A stretch of DNA of 64,000 bases, from assembly GCF_900100625.1 (NCBI RefSeq), contig NZ_FMTY01000008.1, positions 1-64,000 on the forward strand. The letters are read 5' to 3'. This document shows, piece after piece, positions 18,001-27,515 of this stretch (the first letter of the stretch is position 1; the number at the start of each line of letters is the position of its first letter). The notes below the pieces were generated by a model. It was not told the DNA's origin and made no database searches. It saw nothing but the letters and a program-made list of their open reading frames with translations. The DNA comes from Flavobacterium saliperosum. GTDB taxonomy: Bacteria; Bacteroidota; Bacteroidia; Flavobacteriales; Flavobacteriaceae. A program made the translations under genes and the position numbers.

Positions 18001-18066
18001 AAAAAGACAAAGAACGAAGATGGCATGCGAAGCATTACATGTTTCCGCTAAAAATAGACGATTGAC

Positions 18067-19863
18067 ATGAAACATATTAGAAATTTCTGCATTATTGCAC
18101 ACATTGACCACGGAAAAAGTACGTTGGCCGACCGTTTGCTTGGGGCCACACAAACCGTTACGGCGCGTGAGGAAAAAGCACAATTGTTGGATAACATGGA
18201 CTTGGAGCGTGAACGTGGGATTACGATTAAGAGTCACGCCATCCAGATGGAATACACCTATAAGGGCGAACAATATATCCTGAATCTGATTGACACTCCC
18301 GGACACGTGGATTTCTCCTACGAGGTTTCGCGTTCGATTGCCGCTTGCGAAGGCGCGCTTTTGATTGTGGATGCAGCACAAAGCATTCAGGCACAAACAA
18401 TTTCGAATTTATACCTTGCTTTAGAGAACGACCTGGAAATCATTCCGGTACTGAACAAAGTGGATTTGCCGAGCGCGAATCCGGAAGAAGTGAGCGACGA
18501 TATTATTGACTTGTTAGGTTGTAAATTAGAAGATATCATTCATGCTTCGGGGAAAACCGGCTATGGCGTGGAGAATATTCTGGCAGCGATTATCGAACGC
18601 ATTCCGGCTCCGAAAGGCGATCCGAACGAACCGTTACAGGCGTTGATATTTGACTCGGTGTACAATCCGTTCCGCGGTATTGAAGTTATTTTCCGAGTAA
18701 AAAACGGGGAAATCCGTAAAGGTCAGAAAATTAAATTCATGGCGACGGGGAACGAATATTTTGCCGATGAAATCGGGACGCTGAAATTAAACCAAGTGCC
18801 GAAGCAAGTAATTTCTGCAGGAGATGTTGGTTATTTGATTTCCGGAATTAAAGAAGCGAAAGAAGTAAAAGTGGGTGATACGTTAACCGACGCCAAAACC
18901 CCTACTACTAATATGATTACCGGTTTCGAAGATGTGAAACCGATGGTATTTGCCGGAATTTATCCGGTGGACACCGAAGACTATGAAGACTTGCGTGCGT
19001 CGATGGAAAAACTGCAACTGAACGATGCTTCGTTGGTATTTACCGCAGAAAGTTCGGCGGCGTTAGGGTTTGGTTTCCGATGCGGGTTTCTGGGAATGCT
19101 GCACATGGAAATTATTCAGGAACGTTTGGAGCGTGAATTCGACATGACGGTAATCACCACGGTGCCCAACGTATCGTATCTAGCGTATACCAAAAAAGAG
19201 CCGGAAGTGGCACTTGTGGTAAACAACCCATCGGATTTACCGGAACCATCCAAATTAGACAGAGTTGAAGAACCTTATATCAAAGCTACAATTATCACCA
19301 AAGCGGATTTCGTAGGGAACGTAATGAGTTTGTGTATTGAAAAACGCGGACTGATTACCAACCAAACCTATCTGACCACGGAACGTGTGGAGCTGAATTT
19401 CGATATGCCGTTGGCGGAAATCGTATTCGACTTCTACGACCGTTTGAAAACGGTTTCCAAAGGATACGCTTCGTTTGACTATACGCCCATCGGGATGCGT
19501 ACTTCGAAATTGGTAAAACTGGATGTGTTATTGAATGCACAATCGGTGGATGCGCTTTCGGCGTTGATTCACGAGGACAATGCGTACAACATCGGTAAGA
19601 AAATGTGTGAGAAATTGCGCGAACTGATTCCGAGACAACAATTTGACATTCCGATTCAGGCAGCGATTGGTGCGAAAATCATCGCGCGTGAAACCATTAA
19701 GGCTTTACGTAAGGACGTTACCGCTAAATGTTACGGAGGAGATATTTCCCGTAAACGTAAATTGTTGGAAAAACAGAAAAAAGGTAAAAAACGTATGCGT
19801 CAGGTGGGTAACGTAGAGATTCCGCAAGAAGCGTTTATGGCCGTATTGAAATTGAACGATTAA
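18067..19863 (+). CDS. lepA: Elongation factor 4 (back-translocase)
   Basis: 598 residues. GTPase domain with G1 [10 protein letters not shown]3 DTPGH and G4 NKVD, the beta-barrel domain II, EF-G-like domains III and V, and the LepA C-terminal domain with the basic end [20 protein letters not shown]. It acts on the ribosome during translation or 30S assembly. A 310-nt gap upstream with a promoter and a dispersed element suggests its own long leader. A terminator follows. Confidence 0.98.
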   Translation: MKHIRNFCIIAHIDHGKSTLADRLLGATQTVTAREEKAQLLDNMDLERERGITIKSHAIQMEYTYKGEQYILNLIDTPGHVDFSYEVSRSIAACEGALLIVDAAQSIQAQTISNLYLALENDLEIIPVLNKVDLPSANPEEVSDDIIDLLGCKLEDIIHASGKTGYGVENILAAIIERIPAPKGDPNEPLQALIFDSVYNPFRGIEVIFRVKNGEIRKGQKIKFMATGNEYFADEIGTLKLNQVPKQVISAGDVGYLISGIKEAKEVKVGDTLTDAKTPTTNMITGFEDVKPMVFAGIYPVDTEDYEDLRASMEKLQLNDASLVFTAESSAALGFGFRCGFLGMLHMEIIQERLEREFDMTVITTVPNVSYLAYTKKEPEVALVVNNPSDLPEPSKLDRVEEPYIKATIITKADFVGNVMSLCIEKRGLITNQTYLTTERVELNFDMPLAEIVFDFYDRLKTVSKGYASFDYTPIGMRTSKLVKLDVLLNAQSVDALSALIHEDNAYNIGKKMCEKLRELIPRQQFDIPIQAAIGAKIIARETIKALRKDVTAKCYGGDISRKRKLLEKQKKGKKRMRQVGNVEIPQEAFMAVLKLND

Positions 19864-19902
19864 TTTTCTTTAGAGCAAAGAAAATAGAGAAGAGAATAAA
19901 GA

Positions 19903-19934
19903 GAACCCTGATTGCGAAAGCAGTCGGGTTTTTT
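19903..19934 (+). terminator. Terminator after lepA
   Basis: Stem AACCCTGATTGC/GCAGTCGGGTT with a GAAA tetraloop and a T run; the T run overlaps the thiL promoter. Confidence 0.85.
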
Positions 19935-19960
19935 GTTTGGGATAATCCTTTGTACCTTTG
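19932..19960 (+). promoter_or_regulatory. Promoter for thiL
   Basis: TTTG (19932-19935), a 17-nt spacer and TACCTTTG (19953-19960); the leader would be about 60 nt. Confidence 0.7.
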
Positions 19961-19999
19961 CAATTCGAAACCTTTTATAATTAACAACTACGAATGAAG

Positions 20000-20022
20000 A
20001 GATTGCTTCATTCTTCGCAATA
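20000..20022. repeat. Dispersed element, ATTGCGAGGAACGAA family (copy 2), against the thiL start
   Basis: Reverse complement of the 11341-11363 copy with 3 differences. Together with the preceding bases it forms a hairpin GAATGAAG (19992-19999)/CTTCATTC (20006-20013) that ends 12 nt before the thiL ATG. Confidence 0.75.
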
Positions 20023-20025
20023 ACC

Positions 20026-21075
20026 ATGATAGAAGATAAAAACCAACAACGAACCAACATTGCGCAATTAGGCGAATTCGGTTTGATAGACCATTTGACC
20101 AAGCAGTTTGAAATCACACAACCTTCCACAATTAGAGGCATAGGCGATGATGCGGCTGTTTTGGATTTCAAAGACAAGAAAGCGGTTGTTTCCACCGATT
20201 TGTTAATCGAAGGCGTTCATTTCGATTTGGCTTACATGCCTCTAAAACATTTGGGATATAAAGCGGTGTCGGTCAATGTCTCCGACATCTGTGCGATGAA
20301 TGCGAAACCCACACAAATTACGGTTTCCATTGCGGTATCCAATCGATTTCCGTTGGAAGCCTTGGAAGAATTGTTTTCCGGAATTGCCATCGCTGCTAAA
20401 ACCTATGGCGTAGATGTGATTGGTGGTGACACGACTTCTTCCCAAAAAGGACTGATTCTTTCGATTACTGCTCTTGGCGAAGCGAATGAAGATGAAATCG
20501 TATACCGAAGTGGCGCGAGTGAAACCGATTTGTTAGTCGTTTCCGGTGATATCGGAGCGGCTTACATGGGATTACAGGTTTTGGAACGCGAAAAACAGGT
20601 ATTCTTGGTGAATCCGAACAACCAGCCTGATTTGGACAATTACACGTATCTGATTGAACGCCAATTAAAACCGGAAGCCCGTGTGGATGTACGCGACCTT
20701 TTGGAGAAACTGGAAATAAAACCGACTTCCATGATTGACATTTCCGATGGCTTGTCTTCAGAAATCATGCATTTGTGCAAACAGTCGGAAGTAGGCTGTA
20801 ATCTGTATGAAGATAAATTACCGCTGGATCCTCAGTTCATCAATGTGTGCGAAGAATTCAACATCGACAGCACCACGGTAGCCATTAACGGCGGGGAAGA
20901 TTACGAATTGCTGTTTACCATTAAAATGGAAGACTTTGACAAGATTAAAGGGAATCCGAATTTCTCCATCATCGGTCACATGACACAGCAAAGTGAAGGC
21001 ATTCATTTGGTTACCAGAGCTAATACAAGAATTGAATTGAAAGCGAGGGGTTGGGACGCTTTGACGGAAGAATAA
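20026..21075 (+). CDS. thiL: Thiamine-phosphate kinase
   Basis: 349 residues, AIR-synthase-like (PurM) fold. Motifs: RGIGDDAAVLDF (ATP and metal binding), STDLLIEGVHFD, and VIGGDTTSS; later MIDISDGLSSE and NGGEDYELLFT. It phosphorylates thiamine monophosphate to the active diphosphate. No thiamine riboswitch or other thi gene is nearby. Confidence 0.96.
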   Translation: MIEDKNQQRTNIAQLGEFGLIDHLTKQFEITQPSTIRGIGDDAAVLDFKDKKAVVSTDLLIEGVHFDLAYMPLKHLGYKAVSVNVSDICAMNAKPTQITVSIAVSNRFPLEALEELFSGIAIAAKTYGVDVIGGDTTSSQKGLILSITALGEANEDEIVYRSGASETDLLVVSGDIGAAYMGLQVLEREKQVFLVNPNNQPDLDNYTYLIERQLKPEARVDVRDLLEKLEIKPTSMIDISDGLSSEIMHLCKQSEVGCNLYEDKLPLDPQFINVCEEFNIDSTTVAINGGEDYELLFTIKMEDFDKIKGNPNFSIIGHMTQQSEGIHLVTRANTRIELKARGWDALTEE

Positions 21076-21082
21076 ATAAAAA

Positions 21083-21116
21083 GATGTTAGGATTTGGGGA
21101 CTCTAACATCTTCTTT
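21083..21116 (+). terminator. Terminator after thiL
   Basis: Stem GATGTTAG/CTAACATC with a 12-nt loop and following T-rich run. Confidence 0.8.
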
Positions 21117-21381
21117 CATATGAAGTTAATTAAGGCTGGGCATTCAGCAAAACCTACTTGAAGCTAGGCATATTGCGATACCTTAACCAACTGTCTTGTC
21201 AATATAAATAAGTCAAAAAAAGTTAAAAATTATACCTATTTCGTTTCCTTATCTGATTAGGTAAATTTTCTAAACAAAAATAACACTTCTCCAATATTCG
21301 GTTTTACGGTTTTTTCAACAAAGACTTACGGTTTTGTTATTTTACACATTTAAATTCCCGATACTTTATTTTCATCCATAA
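21117..21381. other. AT-rich intergenic stretch without a visible gene
   Basis: No ORF, tRNA or repeat recognised. A minus-strand TATTTTTG box near 21277 and two related TTACGGTTTT strings near 21303-21340 are the only landmarks; neither is enough to call a feature. Confidence 0.5.
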
Positions 21382-21418
21382 AAAAACCCGAATCTTGTAA
21401 CGATTCGGGTTTTTTTAC
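21382..21418 (-). terminator. Terminator after glyS
   Basis: Stem AAACCCGAATC/GATTCGGGTTT with a TTGTAAC loop and T runs on both sides. Confidence 0.9.
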
Positions 21419-21433
21419 ACTTCTATATCAGCA

Positions 21434-22975
21434 CTACATCTTCATCAACCAGTTTCTCATGGAAACCTCGTTGTTGATAATGCTTCTTAATTCTTCAATT
21501 TTCACGCGGTCCTGCTGCATGGAATCACGGTGACGGATTGTAACCGTCTGGTCTTCCAAAGTCTGGTGATCTACCGTGATACAGAAAGGCGTACCAAGCG
21601 CATCCTGTCTTCTGTAACGACGTCCCACCGCATCTTTTTCGTCATACGCCACATTGAAATCCCATTTCAGGTCTTCGATGATTTGTCTTGCGATTTCCGG
21701 CAACCCGTCTTTTTTCACTAAAGGTAAAACGGCTGCTTTGGTTGGCGCCAATACCGAAGGCAATTGCAAAACCGTTCTTGTGGAACCGTCTTCCAATGTT
21801 TCTTCTTTTAAAGAGTTCGAGAAAACGGCAAGGAACATACGATCCAAACCTACTGAAGTTTCCACCACGTATGGTGTGTAATTCTGGTTCAATTCGGTAT
21901 CGAAATACTGCATTTTCTTTCCTGAGAATTGTTCGTGTGCTTTTAAATCGAAATCGGTACGCGAATGAATTCCCTCCAGTTCTTTAAATCCGAACGGGAA
22001 GTTGAACTCGATATCGGCAGCAGCGTTGGCATAATGTGCTAACTTCTCATGGTCGTGGAAACGGTAATTCTCCTTTCCTAAACCAAGTGACAAATGCCAG
22101 TTCAAACGGGTTGCTTTCCAATACTCGTAATATTTCATTTCTTCGCCCGGACGCACGAAAAACTGCATTTCCATTTGTTCGAACTCGCGCATACGGAAGA
22201 TGAACTGACGTGCTACGATTTCATTACGGAAAGCTTTTCCGGTTTGTGCGATTCCGAACGGGATCTTCATACGACCCGTTTTTTGTACGTTGAGGAAATT
22301 AACGAAAATGCCCTGAGCCGTTTCCGGACGCAAATACAAATCCATTGCCGTATCGGCGGAAGCGCCTAACTTGGTTCCGAACATTAGGTTGAACTGACGC
22401 ACTTCCGTCCAGTTTCTCGAACCGGTTTCCGGATCCGCAATTTCCAGCTCTTCGATTAACGCTTTCACGTCGGCCAGATTTTCGGTTTCCAGTGAACGCG
22501 CCATTCGTTCCAGAATCTCTTTTTTCTTCCCAAGATATTCCATCACACGCGCATTGGTGGTAATGAATTCCTGCTCATTGAAAGCCTCTCCGAAACGGGT
22601 TCTTGCTTTCTCGATTTCTTTTTGTGCTTTCTGATTTAATTTTTCGGCATAATCCTCAATTAAAACATCGGCACGGTATCTTTTTTTGGAATCTTTATTG
22701 TCGATTAACGGGTCGTTAAAAGCATCTACGTGACCGGAGGCTTTCCATGTGGTTGGGTGCATAAATATCGCAGCATCAATGCCCACGATATTCTCATGCA
22801 TCTGGACCATGGATTTCCACCAGTATTCACGGATGTTTTTCTTTAGTTCCACTCCGTTTTGAGCATAGTCGTATACTGCACTCAAACCATCATAAATTTC
22901 GCTTGACTGGAAAATAAATCCATATTCTTTCGCATGCGAAACTACATTCTTAAATAAGTCTTCTTGTTTTGCCAT
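21434..22975 (-). CDS. glyS: Glycine--tRNA ligase (single-chain dimeric type)
   Basis: 513 residues, class II synthetase of the alpha2 type found in archaea, eukaryotes and some bacteria, and unrelated to the two-gene alpha2beta2 enzyme. Class II motif 2 is near RNEIVARQFIFRMREFEQME; motif 3 is in VVETSVGLDRMFLAVF. The C-terminal anticodon-binding domain starts near LQLPSVLAPTKAAVLPL. It charges tRNA-Gly. It begins with a TACTTTTG box just upstream (22983-22990 on the minus strand). Confidence 0.96.
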   Translation of the reverse strand: MAKQEDLFKNVVSHAKEYGFIFQSSEIYDGLSAVYDYAQNGVELKKNIREYWWKSMVQMHENIVGIDAAIFMHPTTWKASGHVDAFNDPLIDNKDSKKRYRADVLIEDYAEKLNQKAQKEIEKARTRFGEAFNEQEFITTNARVMEYLGKKKEILERMARSLETENLADVKALIEELEIADPETGSRNWTEVRQFNLMFGTKLGASADTAMDLYLRPETAQGIFVNFLNVQKTGRMKIPFGIAQTGKAFRNEIVARQFIFRMREFEQMEMQFFVRPGEEMKYYEYWKATRLNWHLSLGLGKENYRFHDHEKLAHYANAAADIEFNFPFGFKELEGIHSRTDFDLKAHEQFSGKKMQYFDTELNQNYTPYVVETSVGLDRMFLAVFSNSLKEETLEDGSTRTVLQLPSVLAPTKAAVLPLVKKDGLPEIARQIIEDLKWDFNVAYDEKDAVGRRYRRQDALGTPFCITVDHQTLEDQTVTIRHRDSMQQDRVKIEELRSIINNEVSMRNWLMKM

Positions 22976-23041
22976 AGTGACGCAAAAGTATAAAAATAGC
23001 TCGGGAAAAAATAGCAGGAAAACTATCTTTTTGGAAGAATT

Positions 23042-23713
23042 TTAATTGACCCTAAAATTGGCGGAACCTATTATATCCCCATTGGAAATAAGGTTAACTT
23101 TATAATCCCCCACAATCAGTTGGTGTTGGTGCAGATCTATAAACAAACAGGCATCCGTATGCTGTCTGTTGTAAAAAATGGCTTTGGACAACTTCGTTTC
23201 GTATTTGCCTTTCAAAGCCAACAATCGTTTCTTGGGGTTGACAATCTGAATGAAGAGTTGCTTATCGCCGGACGGAATGTCTTTATTTTCCTCTAAGGTA
23301 AAACGAACGCGAACCTGATCGATTTTTGATGCTTTATTGGTTTCCACCACATCTTTTGAAATGATTCGGACCGCACGGGCACTCACGTTGACCGCCTTCA
23401 GATTCTTTGCCTTTTCCTTTTTAGCACCCGCATGAACCGCAAGAAGACGAGGCTTATCGGTATTTTCAGGCTCCGATTTCACCTCCTCCTTTACTAACAC
23501 CGTGTTTTCTTCACGAATTGCTTTCAAAGAGTCGTACCGCTTCAGTATTTCAGATATTTGATTCTGATGTAAGGATTTCTCCAAAGAAATTTTATCTTTG
23601 AGGTGTTGATTTTGTACAGAAAAATCATACGTCTTGAAAGAAACGATGATTAATCCTATAACCAAAAAACCAACGCCGGAGCTGGTTAAGTGTAATAATT
23701 TGTTTTGTGGCAT
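23042..23713 (-). CDS. Single-span coiled-coil protein of unknown function
   Basis: 223 residues. One membrane helix at about 12-28 (SGVGFLVIGLIIVSF), then a coiled-coil stretch at about 35-80 rich in Glu, Lys and Leu, a linker, and a C-terminal beta-rich domain (about 110-223: RAVRIISKDVVETNK, QVRVRFTLEENKDI). No family name comes to mind. It lies 66 nt upstream of glyS, and is divergent from the ComF gene. It is probably an inner-membrane protein with the bulk in the periplasm. Confidence 0.75.
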   Translation of the reverse strand: MPQNKLLHLTSSGVGFLVIGLIIVSFKTYDFSVQNQHLKDKISLEKSLHQNQISEILKRYDSLKAIREENTVLVKEEVKSEPENTDKPRLLAVHAGAKKEKAKNLKAVNVSARAVRIISKDVVETNKASKIDQVRVRFTLEENKDIPSGDKQLFIQIVNPKKRLLALKGKYETKLSKAIFYNRQHTDACLFIDLHQHQLIVGDYKVNLISNGDIIGSANFRVN

Positions 23714-23777
23714 TTTGTGAAAATAATATGCTACAATTTACCCTTACATCAAAGAACCACCTAAAAAAATCGATGAA

Positions 23778-24461
23778 ATGATAAAAAACCTGATTAACTT
23801 ACTCTTTCCGAAAATCTGCAATGGTTGTGATTCCCTTTTACTAACGAATGAAAACGTACTTTGTTCGTCTTGTCGACACGATTTGCCTTTTACCAACCAT
23901 CATTCCGTTAAAACGAATGAAACCTATAAGAAATTTTACGGTCGTTTGCCTGTATCGCACGCTTCGTCGATTGTGTACTTCCACAAACAAGGAATTGTTC
24001 AGGAGCTCATTCACAAATTAAAATACAAAGGTGCAGAAGACATTGGAGCCCTTATGGGTGATTTATACCATCCGGAGCTGACCCGAATCCACGCGACTGA
24101 AAAATTTGACGAAATAATTCCCGTGCCGCTGCATCCGAAAAGACTTAGGGAAAGAGGGTACAATCAGGTGACCCGTTTCGGATTGTCCTTATCCGAAGGG
24201 ATCGCCATTCGGTTTAACGATACCCTTTTGGAGCGCAAACAGTATTCCAAAACCCAAACCAAGAAAAGCCTCTTGGGAAGAACAGAAATAAACACTTCCC
24301 TCTTTGACGTGCGTTTCTCGGAAAAAGACCACGACAAGCATTTTCTGCTGATTGACGATGTGATTACCAGCGGGGCTACGTTGGAAGCTTGCGGGAAAGC
24401 GATACTGAAAATTCCGGGTGCAAAATTGAGCGTAATCACCATTGCTTATGCGCATTCATAA
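23778..24461 (+). CDS. ComF-family phosphoribosyltransferase-like protein
   Basis: 227 residues with the ComF layout: an N-terminal double cysteine pair (CNGCDSLLLTNENVLCSSC) and a C-terminal phosphoribosyltransferase domain with the PRPP loop LIDDVITSGATL. In naturally competent bacteria ComF handles incoming DNA with a helicase partner, but the partner is not here and the general role is open. The CxxC pairs likely bind zinc. Confidence 0.9.
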   Translation: MIKNLINLLFPKICNGCDSLLLTNENVLCSSCRHDLPFTNHHSVKTNETYKKFYGRLPVSHASSIVYFHKQGIVQELIHKLKYKGAEDIGALMGDLYHPELTRIHATEKFDEIIPVPLHPKRLRERGYNQVTRFGLSLSEGIAIRFNDTLLERKQYSKTQTKKSLLGRTEINTSLFDVRFSEKDHDKHFLLIDDVITSGATLEACGKAILKIPGAKLSVITIAYAHS

Positions 24462-24516
24462 TTTTGTATAAAACATTTCGTTTCCACTAAATATAATTGT
24501 TATTTTGTGGTGTTAA

Positions 24517-26130
24517 ATGAAATTCAGGATGTTAAAATCGAGATTTATACTTTTTATCGTTTTCTTTTCAATCTTAGTTACAGGATGTGCCAAAAGAGGC
24601 ACCATTACGGGTGGTACCAAAGACACTATTCCGCCTAGGATTGTAAATAGTGTACCGAAGAATTTCAGCACCGATTTCAAAGGCGATTTCATTAAAATCA
24701 ATTTTAACGAGTACATCAAAATCAAAGATATCAACAAACAGCTGATTATTTCCCCCCCGATGAAAAATGCGCCTGTAATTGTTCCCATGGGAAATGCCAG
24801 CAAATTCATCACCATAAAAATAATAGATACATTACAAGCCAACACCACATACAGTTTCAATTTCGGTCAGAGTATTACAGACAACAATGAAGGAAATCCG
24901 TATTCCCAGTTTAAATATGTAATGTCTACCGGCACTTATATCGATTCGCTGAAACTGAGCGGCGTGATTAAAGATGCATATTCAAAAAAACCGGATAATT
25001 TTGTGACCGTGATGCTTTATGAAGCGGCCACTTTCTCGGATTCGACGCTTTATAAGAAAACGCCGCACTACGTGACCAACACCCTCGACAGCTTAAAGAG
25101 CTATACGCTGGAAAACCTTAAACCCGGCAAGTACCATCTTATCGCATTAAAAGACAAGAATAACAACTACAAATTCGATCCGAAAGACGACAAAATAGGT
25201 TTTGTAAAATTCCCGGTTACCGTTCCGAACGATACGCTTTACAAATTGGAGTTGTTCAAAGAAAAAGCCACTTTTAAAGCCCAAAAACCAACTCAGGCCA
25301 GTTCGAATAAGCTAATAATGGGATACGAAGGGAATCCGAAAAACACCAAAATAACCGTCAGAAACGGAACGGAAAATATTGATTCAAGACTTACCCAATT
25401 TGCAGGGAAAGACTCTTTGCAAATTTGGATTCCGAAAATCAAAACCGATTCCGTTCAGATTACAGTTACCAACGGGGAGTATTCGAAACAATTCCATTCC
25501 CGTATCAAGGAAATGAAAACAACGGATACATTAAGCGTAGATTCCAAACAAAAAGGAATCTTAAATTTCCGTGAATTGTTCACCCTTACTCCGTCATTGC
25601 CGATTACTAAAATAGAGCCTTCCAGAATTTCCATCACCAAAAAGGATTCCAGCAATGTGCCTTTCACTTCCAAATATAAAGAATTGGAACAGGAAATCGA
25701 ATTGGACTTCAAGAAAGAAGAAAACGAAAAATACAACATCACGCTGCTTCCTGGAGCCTTGAAAGATTTTTACGAAAAAGAGAATGACACTTTGCATTAT
25801 ACGGTAACCACCAAAAACCTTACCGATTACGGAAATCTGAGACTCAACCTGGAAAACGTGAATCGCTTCCCTATAATCGTGGAACTGTTGAATGCCAAAG
25901 AAGATATTATTGCCTCCGCGTATTCCGAAAGGGAAACCGTTTTGAATTTTGAAGCCCTGGAACCGAACAAATATACGCTTCGTATCATTTATGATGACAA
26001 TAAAGACGGCGAATGGACCACAGGAAATTTCCAGGAAAAACGGCAGGCAGAAGAAGTCATTTATTTCCCCAAAGAATTGGACATTCGGGCCAACTGGGAT
26101 TGGGAAGAACGTTTTATACTGACAAAGTAA
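24517..26130 (+). CDS. Lipoprotein with Ig-like (Big_5 type) domain
   Basis: 537 residues with a lipobox ending LVTGC (Cys24) so probably lipid-anchored. An N-terminal Ig-like domain of the bacterial SbsA type is suggested by PRIVNSVPKNFSTDF and FNEYIKIKD; a carboxypeptidase-regulatory-like beta domain (SGVIKDAYSKKPDNFVTVML) follows; the C-terminal half is beta-rich and unassigned. The 3' end overlaps the convergent nitrilase gene by 17 bp. Homologues occur widely in Bacteroidota, with no proven role. Met at codon 5 is an alternative start. Confidence 0.85.
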   Translation: MKFRMLKSRFILFIVFFSILVTGCAKRGTITGGTKDTIPPRIVNSVPKNFSTDFKGDFIKINFNEYIKIKDINKQLIISPPMKNAPVIVPMGNASKFITIKIIDTLQANTTYSFNFGQSITDNNEGNPYSQFKYVMSTGTYIDSLKLSGVIKDAYSKKPDNFVTVMLYEAATFSDSTLYKKTPHYVTNTLDSLKSYTLENLKPGKYHLIALKDKNNNYKFDPKDDKIGFVKFPVTVPNDTLYKLELFKEKATFKAQKPTQASSNKLIMGYEGNPKNTKITVRNGTENIDSRLTQFAGKDSLQIWIPKIKTDSVQITVTNGEYSKQFHSRIKEMKTTDTLSVDSKQKGILNFRELFTLTPSLPITKIEPSRISITKKDSSNVPFTSKYKELEQEIELDFKKEENEKYNITLLPGALKDFYEKENDTLHYTVTTKNLTDYGNLRLNLENVNRFPIIVELLNAKEDIIASAYSERETVLNFEALEPNKYTLRIIYDDNKDGEWTTGNFQEKRQAEEVIYFPKELDIRANWDWEERFILTK

Positions 26131-26881
26131 AAGTATCCCGATCGCGCAAAAACCCGAATTTATGGCGATTGGCCAACATGGTTTCCTTGTCCAACTGAAT
26201 TGTAGCAATTGCCTCTTTCGCTAAAGGTTCAATCATATAATTTCCGAGGTAATCCAAGACCTGAGAATGCCCGGGATATGCGTTATTGTTTTCATCTTCA
26301 CCAATTCGGTTAACCCCCACAACATACGACATGTTTTCAATAGCTCTGGCTTTTAGCAAAGCATCCCAGGCGTTGATTCTCGGTTTCGGCCAATTGGCTA
26401 CATAAATCAGCAAATCGTAATCGTCATTGAAACGGGAAAAAACGGGAAAACGCAAATCGTAACAGATGAACGGACAAATTTTCCAACCCAGATAACTGAT
26501 GATTTTTTTATTGGTTCCTCTGGTATACACTTTATCTTCACCGGCCAATGAAAACCCGTGACGCTTGTCGTAAAATTCGACTTCACCTGTAGGAAATACG
26601 AAAAGCAATCGGTTGTAATACTTGTCATCTTCGCGAATAACGATACTCCCCGTAATAGCAAAATTACGTTCTTTGGCAATGGATTTCATCCAATGTACCG
26701 TAACATCATCCATCGTTTCCGCCACATTGTGCGGATTCATTGTAAATCCTGTTGTGAACATTTCCGGCAAAACCACCAACAAAGTATCTGAGGAAACCTC
26801 TTGAATTTTCTGAGTGAAATAATTTCGATTGGCCTCCGGATGTTCCCAAGAAAGCGGTGCCTGAATAATGGAAATTTGCAT
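26114..26881 (-). CDS. Nitrilase/omega-amidase family hydrolase
   Basis: 255 residues from ATG 26881. The frame is open 16 codons upstream, but MQISIIQAPLSWEHPEANR is the usual start of YafV-type amidases. The catalytic triad is visible: Glu in LPEMFTTGF, Lys in YDKRHGFSL, Cys in ICYDLRFPVF. The family hydrolyses C-N bonds in 2-oxoglutaramate-like substrates (omega-amidase). Its end overlaps the convergent lipoprotein gene, so transcription of either can interfere with the other. Confidence 0.92.
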   Translation of the reverse strand: MQISIIQAPLSWEHPEANRNYFTQKIQEVSSDTLLVVLPEMFTTGFTMNPHNVAETMDDVTVHWMKSIAKERNFAITGSIVIREDDKYYNRLLFVFPTGEVEFYDKRHGFSLAGEDKVYTRGTNKKIISYLGWKICPFICYDLRFPVFSRFNDDYDLLIYVANWPKPRINAWDALLKARAIENMSYVVGVNRIGEDENNNAYPGHSQVLDYLGNYMIEPLAKEAIATIQLDKETMLANRHKFGFLRDRDTFTLSV

Positions 26882-26912
26882 AACGTGACTTTTTGTTAAA
26901 ATTACTAAAAAC

Positions 26913-26948
26913 AAAAACGCATCCAACAATGTCGAATGCGTTTTTTAT
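26913..26948 (-). terminator. Terminator after the lipoprotein gene of the sdh region
   Basis: Stem AACGCAT/ATGCGTT with T runs, between the small lipoprotein gene and the nitrilase gene. Confidence 0.8.
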
Positions 26949-26962
26949 AGAACTGTATTTAT

Positions 26963-27505
26963 TTAATCGGCTAAAACATAGTTGAAAGTACCCGAAACAA
27001 CATGAGTTTGGGTAGCCGTAACACCGTTATTGGTTTTGAATTCAAACGTTCCTTTTACCCTTTGTGTGGCAACATCATAGCTGTTAACAATTATCTTCCC
27101 ATTAAAGGTAGCTTCATTCTCTCCGTTATCATCCACTACGGCTGCAATATCCAAATCCGCAAAATACCCATTCGGAATATGTGTGTTGGTAAAAGTATGT
27201 GTTCCAACACTGACATCGATTTTTGGAATTGCCAATCGAATGTAATACTTGTAATCTTTTAAGGTGGTCTTTGCAGTTGCTATACTTTGCATTCTATAAC
27301 CTTCTAACAAATGATATTCCGATCCGTAGATTCCACCGGTAGCATCGCTGAAATTCCCTCCCGCCTCGGGTTCCATTGGAAAAGACTGGGAATCAATGGA
27401 AGCGGACATAGGAAACGTAGTTGGGTTCTCGTTTGAGGAAGCGTTTTCATCTGAACACGAAACGGCAAATGTTGTCACCAAAAACAGTAGGAATATCTTT
27501 TTCAT
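26963..27505 (-). CDS. Small lipoprotein of unknown function next to sdhB
   Basis: 180 residues from ATG 27505 (the frame also allows 27514). Signal with lipobox ending AVSC (Cys17), then a Ser/Glu-rich linker and a beta-strand-rich domain with GGIYGSEYHLLEGYRM and VKGTFEFKTNNGVTA. It begins 10 nt after the sdhB stop with no visible terminator between, so it may be cotranscribed with succinate dehydrogenase. I recognise no family. Confidence 0.75.
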   Translation of the reverse strand: MKKIFLLFLVTTFAVSCSDENASSNENPTTFPMSASIDSQSFPMEPEAGGNFSDATGGIYGSEYHLLEGYRMQSIATAKTTLKDYKYYIRLAIPKIDVSVGTHTFTNTHIPNGYFADLDIAAVVDDNGENEATFNGKIIVNSYDVATQRVKGTFEFKTNNGVTATQTHVVSGTFNYVLAD

Positions 27506-27515
27506 AGGCTGCAAT

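Noticed and set aside
17866..18396. 176-codon minus-strand open frame overlapping the start of lepA
   Set aside because: Antisense to the highly conserved LepA GTPase domain; its translation has no domain, and the frame is explained by codon bias of the coding strand.
19861..20025. Possible thiamine (TPP) riboswitch before thiL
   Set aside because: The gap is filled by the lepA terminator, a promoter and a repeat hairpin; no TPP-aptamer motif (such as CUGAGA) is seen.
22976..23041. Possible glycine riboswitch before glyS
   Set aside because: Only 66 nt lie upstream, too few for a glycine aptamer, and no matching motif is visible.
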